A stretch of DNA of 5,764 nucleotides from Aminipila sp047974845 (GTDB lineage: Bacteria > Bacillota > Clostridia > Peptostreptococcales > Anaerovoracaceae): positions 1-5,764 of the forward strand of contig JBKECQ010000027.1 of the NCBI GenBank assembly GCA_047974845.1. The letters run 5' to 3'. Under the pieces are notes generated by a model that saw only the letters and a list, made by a program, of their open reading frames with translations, searched no databases and was not told where the DNA came from. Below, one piece after another: positions 1 to 5,706 of this stretch; position 1 is the stretch's first letter, and every line of letters starts with the position of its first letter. Made by a program: the position numbers and the translations under genes.

Positions 1-37
1 AACTATTAAGATAGTAAAGTAGGATTAAGGGAATAGT

Positions 38-1768
38 ATGATTATTATAGAAGATAGAAAAACACTTTGTCTCTATACTGGCTCTAGTAGGACAAAAATG
101 GTTTTGTGCAAACAGCTACAAGAGGTATTAGGAGAAAATATACATATTCTTTCTTACGCCATAGATGAAGAGGAACCAAGATATGAGAATACAGATTTAA
201 CTATACTTTCAAGTGTTAGCGTGGAAGATGAATTACGTGAAAGTGGATTCTTAGATCAGTTTAAAGACTATTTTATTTGTGGCAGAAGAATAAATTTTGA
301 TAATATTGAGAGCGTTTTACGCATTCCTAAGGGGGAAGTTGCGCTATTTGTAAATGACACAAGGGAAACAACGGAGTTAAGTATTGAGAATTTAAATGAC
401 ATCGGCATTGATCACATTCAATATGTACCCTTCTATCCCGGAATTGAAATTGCAGAAAAATATAAATATGGTATTACGGCAGGAGAGGTTTGGCTTGTTC
501 CCAAGGATGTCGAGACAATTGTAGACTTAGGTCCTAGGCACATTGATATGCCATCACTTTTGAAAATAGTGGATTTATTAGGACTCAAAGCTTTTGAAAC
601 GGGTAATATAGTTAAGCCATATACAGATAAAATAATTGAAATATCCAAAAAAATGGCATTGGTAAACGTAGAGGTTGAAGGCATTAAAAATATCCTAAAG
701 GAAAAGCTTGAGAGCAAAGGCCATACGGCACTATATGATTTTAATAGCATTAAAGGCGTAAGTAGCAGTTTGGAAGAGATAAAGTATAAAGCTGAAAAAC
801 TGGCACGCACAGATTTAACCGTTCTAATTGAAGGTGAAAGTGGCACAGGTAAGGAACTATTTGCATCAGCAATACACAATGCTTCCAATAGAAAAAATGG
901 CCCATTTTTGGCTGTAAATTTTAGCGCATTACCGGAAGAATTAGTAGAAAGCGAATTGTTTGGATATGAAGAGGGTGCATTTACAGGGGCAAAAAAAGGA
1001 GGAAAAATAGGCTTATTTGAGCAAGCGGACGGAGGAACTATTTTTCTTGATGAAATAGGAGATATTTCACCTAGAATGCAAACAAAACTTCTTAGAGTTC
1101 TGCAAGAAAAGGAAATTATGCCGGTTGGTGGAGGCAATATTAAAAAAGTTGATATTAGAATAATAGCCGCAACAAATAAAGACTTAAAGCAAATGGTCAG
1201 TAATGGAACTTTTAGAGATGATTTATATTATAGGTTAAAGATTGGATATATAAATGTACCGGCACTAAGAGAGAGAAAAGAAGATATAAAATGCCTTGTA
1301 AAATTTTTTATAGAAAAAGAAGAAAGCGCGGATATTTTAATTGATGATGAAGTTTATGATACCTTTTATAAATATGATTGGAGAGGAAATATAAGGGAGT
1401 TAAGAAATACTATAAAATATATGCTGGCCATACGTGAAAATCAATTAAAGATTACAGCCAATGATCTTCCCGATTACCACTTTTTCCATGAGGGCATTAA
1501 TGAGGACAAACAAGAAGAAATAATAGACTTTCATATGGAATGTATATTAAAAAAAATACATGAGATAAACCTAGAGGGAAACAATGCCGGTAGAAGTCTA
1601 ATAGCCGGCAGGCTAAAAGAGCAAAATATAATGCTTACGGAAAATCAAGTAAGAAAAAGAATAGAAATTTTACAATTAAACAATTATGTTATAGTAAATA
1701 AAGGAAAACTTGGGACTACCCTTACGGAAAAGGGGAGGAAATATGTAAACAGGTTGAGTAAGCATTAA
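38..1768 (+). CDS. Sigma-54-dependent transcriptional activator (AAA+ enhancer-binding protein)
   Basis: This 576-residue protein is a bacterial enhancer-binding protein that uses ATP hydrolysis to open promoters bound by sigma-54 RNA polymerase. The central AAA+ domain (about residues 235-475) is intact: Walker A GESGTGKE at 266-273, the sigma-54-contacting GAFTGA loop at 313-318, Walker B IFLDEIGD at 335-342 with D338/E339, sensor I ATN at 378-380, arginine-finger candidates R393 and R399, and sensor II WRGNIREL at 448-455. Residues 1-200 form alternating strands and helices that I do not recognise as a PAS, GAF or standard receiver domain, and probably sense a ligand. The C-terminus (about 495-575) reads as a winged helix ending in LTEKGRKY rather than the usual Fis-type HTH. 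The ATG start follows AAGGGA with 5 bp spacing. A terminator and a -24/-12 promoter lie directly downstream, so it most likely controls the carrier-iadA operon. Its own promoter lies outside the window. The family is certain; the target is inferred from context. Confidence 0.95.
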   Translation: MIIIEDRKTLCLYTGSSRTKMVLCKQLQEVLGENIHILSYAIDEEEPRYENTDLTILSSVSVEDELRESGFLDQFKDYFICGRRINFDNIESVLRIPKGEVALFVNDTRETTELSIENLNDIGIDHIQYVPFYPGIEIAEKYKYGITAGEVWLVPKDVETIVDLGPRHIDMPSLLKIVDLLGLKAFETGNIVKPYTDKIIEISKKMALVNVEVEGIKNILKEKLESKGHTALYDFNSIKGVSSSLEEIKYKAEKLARTDLTVLIEGESGTGKELFASAIHNASNRKNGPFLAVNFSALPEELVESELFGYEEGAFTGAKKGGKIGLFEQADGGTIFLDEIGDISPRMQTKLLRVLQEKEIMPVGGGNIKKVDIRIIAATNKDLKQMVSNGTFRDDLYYRLKIGYINVPALRERKEDIKCLVKFFIEKEESADILIDDEVYDTFYKYDWRGNIRELRNTIKYMLAIRENQLKITANDLPDYHFFHEGINEDKQEEIIDFHMECILKKIHEINLEGNNAGRSLIAGRLKEQNIMLTENQVRKRIEILQLNNYVIVNKGKLGTTLTEKGRKYVNRLSKH

Positions 1769-1797
1769 ATAAGCAGAGTATTTCGGAAACAAAAAAC

Positions 1798-1832
1798 ACC
1801 ATAAAAAACCTTTAATAACCATAAAGTTAACC
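1798..1832. repeat. Direct repeat pair, candidate upstream activator site
   Basis: ACCATAAA occurs at 1798-1805 and again at 1818-1825, starts exactly 20 bp apart (about two helical turns), and each copy is followed within a few bases by AACC (1807-1810 and 1829-1832). The pair lies roughly 110-145 bp upstream of the predicted sigma-54 transcription start, where enhancer-binding proteins usually bind. The sequence is AT-rich and the repeat is short, so chance is possible. Its role as an activator site is inference from position only. Confidence 0.3.
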
Positions 1833-1844
1833 AATTAGATAATC

Positions 1845-1880
1845 AAGCCTAAATTGAGGATTAATTTAGGCTTTTTTTTT
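1845..1880 (+). terminator. Rho-independent terminator of the regulator gene
   Basis: A perfect 11-bp stem pairs AAGCCTAAATT (1845-1855) with AATTTAGGCTT (1863-1873) around a 7-nt loop, and runs into an unbroken T tract (1872-1880). There is no matching A tract on the left, so it acts on rightward transcripts. It separates transcription of the regulator from the operon downstream, which therefore needs its own promoter. Confidence 0.92.
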
Positions 1881-1914
1881 ACCTAAAAAAGCTTTATTTG
1901 GGGAATACTAATGT

Positions 1915-1930
1915 TGGCATAAATTTTGCG
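1915..1930 (+). promoter_or_regulatory. Sigma-54 (-24/-12) promoter for the carrier-iadA operon
   Basis: TGGCA (1915-1919) and TTGCG (1926-1930) match the consensus TGGCAC-N5-TTGCW, with the invariant GG (1916-1917) and GC (1928-1929) separated by exactly 10 bp as sigma-54 requires. The transcription start would be near 1941, giving a leader of about 52 nt before the carrier's ATG. The promoter stands directly after a terminator and behind a gene for a sigma-54 activator, which strongly supports the call. Confidence 0.9.
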
Positions 1931-1943
1931 TAAATATAGAATA

Positions 1944-1960
1944 TTAAGAATCATTCTTAA
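1944..1960. repeat. 17-bp palindrome at the sigma-54 start site, candidate operator
   Basis: TTAAGAAT (1944-1951) and ATTCTTAA (1953-1960) are perfect inverted repeats around one central C. The element starts about 3 bp after the predicted transcription start and ends 17 bp before the GAGGAGG ribosome binding site at 1978-1984. It has no T tract and a 1-nt centre, so it cannot fold as a normal terminator hairpin and is better read as a dimeric protein-binding site. The bound protein is unknown. Confidence 0.45.
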
Positions 1961-1992
1961 GCAATAATTTATTTTTTGAGGAGGAAAACATA

Positions 1993-3528
1993 ATGAAAGG
2001 TAAAGATAAGGGTGAAAGCCTAAATAGGGGTCTCCGAATTCCTGATACCTATGTAATTATCTTTTTTGTTGTATTATTTGCGGCAATATTAACTTATATT
2101 ATACCGCAGGGTTTTTATTCAACTGAAGAGGTGACTTACGTCGTAGACGGCGTAGAAAAGACGAGAACAGTTATACAGGAAGGAAGCTTCCAATATGTTC
2201 TTGATGAAGAGGGTAATCCAGTAAAAAGTGGTGTTCCTCTCTTTGCAACCGATGATTTCGGTGGAAGAACAGGTTTTGTAAACTATATTTTTGAAGGTCT
2301 TACTTCTGGTGATAAGTGGGGATCCGCAGTTGGTGTAGTTGCATTTATATTAGTTATTGGCGGAGCCTTTGGTATCATACTTAGAACAGGGGCTGTTGAG
2401 GCTGGTATTTTAAATATGATAAGAAAAACAAACGGTAGGGAAAAAATTCTTATTCCGATTCTGTTTGTACTGTTTTCTTTAGGCGGAGCAGTTTTTGGTA
2501 TGGGAGAAGAAGCCTTACCGTTCGCTATGATATTAATTCCGTTAGTGATTGCTATGGGATATGATGCTATTGTGGGTATCCTAATTACTTATGTGGCAAC
2601 ACAGCTTGGTTTTGCTACATCTTGGATGAATCCGTTCTCTGTAGCTATTGCGCAAGGCGTTGCAGGTATACCGGTATTTTCCGGAGCTACTTTCAGAATT
2701 ACATTATGGGTGGTATTTACAGCTATAGGTGTTATTTTAACCATGATATATGCTGCAAGGGTTAAAAAAGACCCTCTTAAGTCTGTTTCATACGAAAGCG
2801 ATGAATTCTTTAGAAAGGATTTAAGTGAGCAGTCAGAAATTAATGTTCATTTTGGGTTGGGACATGCTCTAGTATTAATAACAATTCTTCTTGGAATGAT
2901 ATGGGTTGTTTGGGGTGTAATGACAAAGGGCTTCTATATTCCTGAAATCGCATCACAGTTCTTAGTAATGGGTCTTGCCGCAGGTATTGTAGGTGTAATC
3001 TTTAAGCTGAATGATATGACAGTTGATGATATGGCATCTTCATTTAAACAAGGTGTAGGCGATTTAGTTGGTGCTGCAATGGTCGTTGGTATGGCTCAGG
3101 GTATTATGTTGGTACTTGGAGGGTCAGATCCTACAACCGGAACAGTATTAAATACAATACTAAATGGAATAAGCGGAGCATTTATCGGTTTACCGGCTAC
3201 AATTGCTGCCGTATTTATGTATATTTTCCAAACAATATTCAATTTCTTTGTTGTATCAGGTTCAGGGCAAGCTGCATTGACCATGCCTATTATGGCACCT
3301 CTTGCAGATTTACTTGGAGTTTCAAGGCAGATTGCAGTACTTGCATATCAGTTAGGTGATGGATTTGCGAATATTATTGTTCCAACTTCAGGCTGTCTAA
3401 TGGGTATGTTGGCAATTGCGAGAGTTGACTATTCAAAATGGATTAAATTTGCAATTAAGTTCTTCTTAGTCCTATTTGTGGCTTCAATTCTTGTTATGAT
3501 TATTGCATCAATGATTGGATTTAGCTAG
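1993..3528 (+). CDS. yfcC: YfcC family (DcuC-like) membrane carrier
   Basis: This 511-residue integral membrane protein belongs to the YfcC/DcuC group of secondary carriers, which move C4-dicarboxylates, amino acids or related anions across the cytoplasmic membrane. Hydrophobic segments lie at about 19-37, 112-131, 151-170, 172-190, 192-208, 233-254, 290-310, 320-337, 355-377, 392-420, 425-440 and 478-509. A polar loop at about 40-105 probably faces outside. Signatures include GMGEEALPFAMILIPL (169-184), FNFFVVSGSGQAALTMPIMAPL (about 416-437) and a late PTSG in a re-entrant or helix-breaking segment (about 464-467). Length fits the family (E. coli YfcC is close to 506). The ATG is preceded by GAGGAGG at 8 bp spacing. 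It is first in the operon after the sigma-54 promoter and 21 bp before iadA. Family is firm; the substrate is not visible in the sequence, but import of isoaspartyl dipeptides or aspartate-like compounds is the natural inference from its partner. Confidence 0.9.
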   Translation: MKGKDKGESLNRGLRIPDTYVIIFFVVLFAAILTYIIPQGFYSTEEVTYVVDGVEKTRTVIQEGSFQYVLDEEGNPVKSGVPLFATDDFGGRTGFVNYIFEGLTSGDKWGSAVGVVAFILVIGGAFGIILRTGAVEAGILNMIRKTNGREKILIPILFVLFSLGGAVFGMGEEALPFAMILIPLVIAMGYDAIVGILITYVATQLGFATSWMNPFSVAIAQGVAGIPVFSGATFRITLWVVFTAIGVILTMIYAARVKKDPLKSVSYESDEFFRKDLSEQSEINVHFGLGHALVLITILLGMIWVVWGVMTKGFYIPEIASQFLVMGLAAGIVGVIFKLNDMTVDDMASSFKQGVGDLVGAAMVVGMAQGIMLVLGGSDPTTGTVLNTILNGISGAFIGLPATIAAVFMYIFQTIFNFFVVSGSGQAALTMPIMAPLADLLGVSRQIAVLAYQLGDGFANIIVPTSGCLMGMLAIARVDYSKWIKFAIKFFLVLFVASILVMIIASMIGFS

Positions 3529-3549
3529 TATTTAAAGAGGGGTTGCATT

Positions 3550-4716
3550 ATGTTAAGACTAATAAAAAATGCAGAAATATATTTACCTAAACCTATGGGC
3601 GTAGGCGATGTATTAATAGCGGGCAATGAAATTTGTCAGATTTCTAAAGATATTAATGTTGATGGAAATATTGACTTAGAAATAATTGATGGTTCGGGGA
3701 AAATTCTTTTCCCCGGGTTCATTGACAATCATGTACACATCACCGGTGGTGGGGGTGAAGGCGGATTTGGAACAAGGACACCGGAAATAGGCCTTACCGA
3801 CATAATTGATGGTGGTATAACAACAATAATCGGAACGCTAGGTACCGATGGACTGGGAAGAAGTATGGCAAACCTTCTGGCTAAGGCTAGTGGTTTAGAA
3901 AGTGAAGGAATAACAGTTTTTGTAAATACGGGTTCGTATCAAATACCGGTAAGGACATTTACTGATTCTATTTCCAACGATATTATGTTTGTTGAAAAGA
4001 TAGTAGGTGTAGGAGAAATCGCAGTATCAGACCACCGCTCATCCTGCCCAACCATTGAGCAACTGGAGAAGATTGTGTCAGAAGTTAGAGTAGCAGCAAT
4101 GCTTTCCGGGAAACTGGGAATCGTAAACGTTCATATTGGTGATGAGCCGGAGCGTTTAGAAAAGATTAAGGCTATTATTTCTAAGTGCAAGGCATATAAA
4201 AAACATTTTCATCCAACTCATATCAACAGAAGCCATGAGGTATTTGAAGATGGTATAGAGTATCTGAAGCTTGGAGGTACAATAGATTTTACAACAAGTA
4301 CTACACCATTGTTTTTAGAAGAAGGTGAGGTTGCTTGTGTTGACGGTATTCTTAGGATTATTGAAGAGGGCTTAGATTTATCAAAAGTAACATTTTCTTC
4401 TGATGGACAGGGTTCACTCCCTGTATTTGATAAAGTTGGAAATGTAATAGGAATAGAAATCGGCAGAGTAACGTCTTTATACGGAGCTGTCAAGGAATGT
4501 ATTGAAAAAGGTGTTTCAATTGAAAATGCAATTAGTTTAATTACTTCAAATCCCGCAGTTATATATGGACTTTCCAAAAAAGGTTTCATAAAGGAAGGCT
4601 ATGATGCGGATCTTGTATTAGCTGATAAAAATACATTAGAAATAGATACAGTTTTGTCTAAGGGTAAAATTTTAAAATTAAACGGAAAAAATTTAAGAAA
4701 GGGAGCTTTTGAATAA
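3550..4716 (+). CDS. iadA: Isoaspartyl dipeptidase (beta-aspartyl-peptidase)
   Basis: This 388-residue cytoplasmic metal-dependent amidohydrolase cleaves beta-aspartyl (isoAsp-X) dipeptides, which come from damaged proteins, the diet or cyanophycin breakdown. The family signature PGFIDNHVHITGGGGEGG runs from residue 55 to 72. Compared with the E. coli enzyme as I recall it, metal ligands H61, H63, H195, H224 and D285 match H68, H70, H201, H230 and D285. Substrate or catalytic residues E70, Y130, R163, R227 and S289 match E77, Y137, R169, R233 and S289. The bridging lysine (K162) is replaced by glutamate, E156, in GEIAVSDHR. Length is normal (E. coli 390). The start follows AAAGAGGGG (3534-3542) with 7 bp spacing and lies 21 bp after the carrier stop, so the two are co-transcribed. 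In E. coli, iadA also neighbours membrane-protein genes (yjiG/yjiH). The family is certain; the exact dipeptide range is not. Confidence 0.95.
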   Translation: MLRLIKNAEIYLPKPMGVGDVLIAGNEICQISKDINVDGNIDLEIIDGSGKILFPGFIDNHVHITGGGGEGGFGTRTPEIGLTDIIDGGITTIIGTLGTDGLGRSMANLLAKASGLESEGITVFVNTGSYQIPVRTFTDSISNDIMFVEKIVGVGEIAVSDHRSSCPTIEQLEKIVSEVRVAAMLSGKLGIVNVHIGDEPERLEKIKAIISKCKAYKKHFHPTHINRSHEVFEDGIEYLKLGGTIDFTTSTTPLFLEEGEVACVDGILRIIEEGLDLSKVTFSSDGQGSLPVFDKVGNVIGIEIGRVTSLYGAVKECIEKGVSIENAISLITSNPAVIYGLSKKGFIKEGYDADLVLADKNTLEIDTVLSKGKILKLNGKNLRKGAFE

Positions 4717-4729
4717 GCTCTCTTTCTTT
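4695..4729 (+). terminator. Terminator overlapping the 3' end of iadA
   Basis: The arms 4695-4708 and 4715-4728 form a 14-bp stem with one G-U pair (4702 with 4721) and a 6-nt loop that contains part of the last codons. The iadA stop codon lies at the start of the right arm. Only a short T-rich tail (CTTTCTTTA) follows, so termination may be incomplete, but it is the only candidate for ending the operon before the separate deoC transcript. Confidence 0.72.
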
Positions 4730-4804
4730 ATGTCCACGGTAATGATAAATGCACTATTTTTAAAGGCATATTTATTAATAATTTTTCCGTTAATATTTTA
4801 ATAG

Positions 4805-4833
4805 TTGTTTTATTTGTACAATTATGTGATACT
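4805..4833 (+). promoter_or_regulatory. Probable sigma-70/SigA-type promoter of deoC
   Basis: TTGTTT (4805-4810) as -35 and GATACT (4828-4833) as -10 are separated by 17 bp, with an extended -10 TG at 4825-4826. Each hexamer departs from consensus by two or three bases. The start would fall near 4840, giving a leader of about 100 nt before the deoC ATG. A perfect TATAAT at 4877-4882 is an alternative -10 but has no good -35 at the right distance. The 4730-4938 spacer is very AT-rich, so promoter-like strings are common and the call is moderate. Confidence 0.5.
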
Positions 4834-4877
4834 ATATAAAGTAATAATTGTATTAATAATAATGAAATTAAAACTAT

Positions 4878-4917
4878 ATAATACTACTAAAAATAATACT
4901 ACATAATACTACTAAAA
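4878..4917 (+). repeat. Three copies of ATAATACTAC in the deoC leader
   Basis: ATAATACTAC occurs at 4878-4887, 4893-4902 and 4903-4912. The first and third copies extend to an identical 15-mer, ATAATACTACTAAAA (4878-4892 and 4903-4917). The array ends 9 bp before the AGGAGG ribosome binding site of deoC. It could be a tandem protein-binding site (for example a deoxyribonucleoside repressor), or just a slippage-derived repeat. The repeats are seen directly; the function is unknown. Confidence 0.8.
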
Positions 4918-4938
4918 TGAGGGTTTAGGAGGAACAAA

Positions 4939-5607
4939 ATGAGCACTGTAAATAATTTAAATAAATATTTTGATCACACAATTCTAAAGGCTGATGCAAC
5001 AGAAGCAGATGTGAAAAAACTTTGTGCTGAGGCAAGGGAGTATGACTTTTATTCAGTTTGTGTAAATGGTTGCTATGTACCTCTTGCAACAGAGGAACTT
5101 AAAGGAACGGATGTTGAGGTTGCTGTAGTAGTAGGTTTCCCTCTAGGGGCTATGGCTACAGAAGCAAAAGCATTTGAAGCTGATTGGGCTTGTAGCTTAG
5201 GTGCAAAAGAAGTGGACATGGTTATTAACGTAGGGGCTTTAAAAGAACAAAGATACGAGTATGTACTAGATGATATCTGTGCGGTCGTTGGAGTAGCTGA
5301 AGAGTACGGCTCTACTGTAAAAGTAATATTAGAAACTTGTATGCTTACAGATGAAGAAATTGTTAAAGCGTGCGAACTTTCTGTTGAGGCTGGAGCAGAG
5401 TTTGTAAAAACTTCTACGGGATTTTCCACAGGAGGAGCAACCGAGCACCATGTTGAACTTATGCGTAAAACTGTAGGGGATAAGGCAAAAGTAAAGGCTT
5501 CCGGTGCTATAAGAGATTTAGAAACTACATTGAAGATGATTGAGGCAGGTGCTGACAGAATAGGCGCAAGTGCTTCTGTTTCAATTATGGACGCATATAA
5601 GAAATAA
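4939..5607 (+). CDS. deoC: 2-deoxyribose-5-phosphate aldolase
   Basis: This 222-residue cytoplasmic enzyme reversibly splits 2-deoxy-D-ribose 5-phosphate into glyceraldehyde 3-phosphate and acetaldehyde, the last step of deoxynucleoside breakdown. It is a class I aldolase with a TIM-barrel fold. The opening FDHTILKADAT (11-21) is typical of the family. The Schiff-base lysine is K157 in FVKTSTGF. K186 in KASGAIRD lowers its pKa, and D93 in EVDMVINVGAL completes the proton relay. The phosphate-binding end is GADRIGASAS (204-213). Length is normal for the short Gram-positive form. The ATG follows AGGAGG (4927-4932) with 6 bp spacing. No other deo gene is visible; it appears to be transcribed alone from the repeat-bearing leader, and an insertion sequence lies directly downstream. 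Nothing suggests that the gene itself is damaged. Confidence 0.97.
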   Translation: MSTVNNLNKYFDHTILKADATEADVKKLCAEAREYDFYSVCVNGCYVPLATEELKGTDVEVAVVVGFPLGAMATEAKAFEADWACSLGAKEVDMVINVGALKEQRYEYVLDDICAVVGVAEEYGSTVKVILETCMLTDEEIVKACELSVEAGAEFVKTSTGFSTGGATEHHVELMRKTVGDKAKVKASGAIRDLETTLKMIEAGADRIGASASVSIMDAYKK

Positions 5608-5625
5608 ATAAATTTTATATTAAAA

Positions 5626-5646
5626 GAAAAAGAGTCTGTAGCTAAT
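5626..5646 (+). other. Possible left half of a deoC terminator cut by the insertion sequence
   Basis: Soon after the deoC stop comes an A-rich run leading into AAAAAGAGTCTGTAGCTAA, which looks like the left arm of a terminator whose right arm would be TAGCTACAGACTC followed by T residues. No such right arm occurs in the window, and no other terminator is seen after deoC. The IS terminus begins immediately after it, so the IS may have inserted in the terminator loop. This is inference until the other flank is seen. Confidence 0.35.
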
Positions 5647-5673
5647 TGATGTGACCCCAATAAGTTAGACTTT

Positions 5674-5704
5674 ATTGCGTAGTAGTTTTTAACTGCTACG
5701 CAAT
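5674..5704. other. Long hairpin next to the transposase stop inside the IS end
   Basis: ATTGCGTAGTAGTT (5674-5687) pairs with AACTGCTACGCAAT (5691-5704) around a 3-nt loop. There is one imperfect pair (5683 with 5695), which is G-U if read on the plus strand and A-C on the minus strand. It starts 3 bp after the transposase stop in the minus direction. It has no T tract on either side, so it is not a standard terminator. It may stabilise transposase mRNA or block read-through from the deoC side into the element. Confidence 0.75.
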
Positions 5705-5706
5705 CT

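Noticed and set aside
2..15. Inverted repeat ACTAT-TAAG-ATAGT before the regulator gene
   Set aside because: Only 5-bp AT-rich arms, easily due to chance, and too little upstream sequence to judge whether it is an operator.
433..1137. Long open frame on the minus strand inside the regulator gene
   Set aside because: It lies wholly within a gene with intact AAA+ motifs on the plus strand, has a Ser/Pro-rich composition typical of antisense frames, and has no recognisable domain. The same applies to minus-strand frames at 3096-3284, 4218-4589 and 5073-5660.
4730..4801. Small hydrophobic peptide frame (23 codons, MSTVMINALFLKAYLL...)
   Set aside because: There is no ribosome binding site before its ATG, it begins at the tail of the iadA terminator, and hydrophobic short frames are common in AT-rich DNA.
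4877..4882. Perfect TATAAT as the main deoC -10 box
   Set aside because: No acceptable -35 lies 16-18 bp upstream (TTGTAT at 4848-4853 is 23 bp away). The 4805-4833 pair has better spacing and an extended -10.
4878..4917. CRISPR-like array
   Set aside because: The repeats are only 10 bp, almost without spacers, and have no cas genes nearby.
4834..4938. Riboswitch or attenuator in the deoC leader
   Set aside because: The leader is about 100 nt, nearly all A and T, and I see no stable GC-containing stems or terminator/antiterminator pair.
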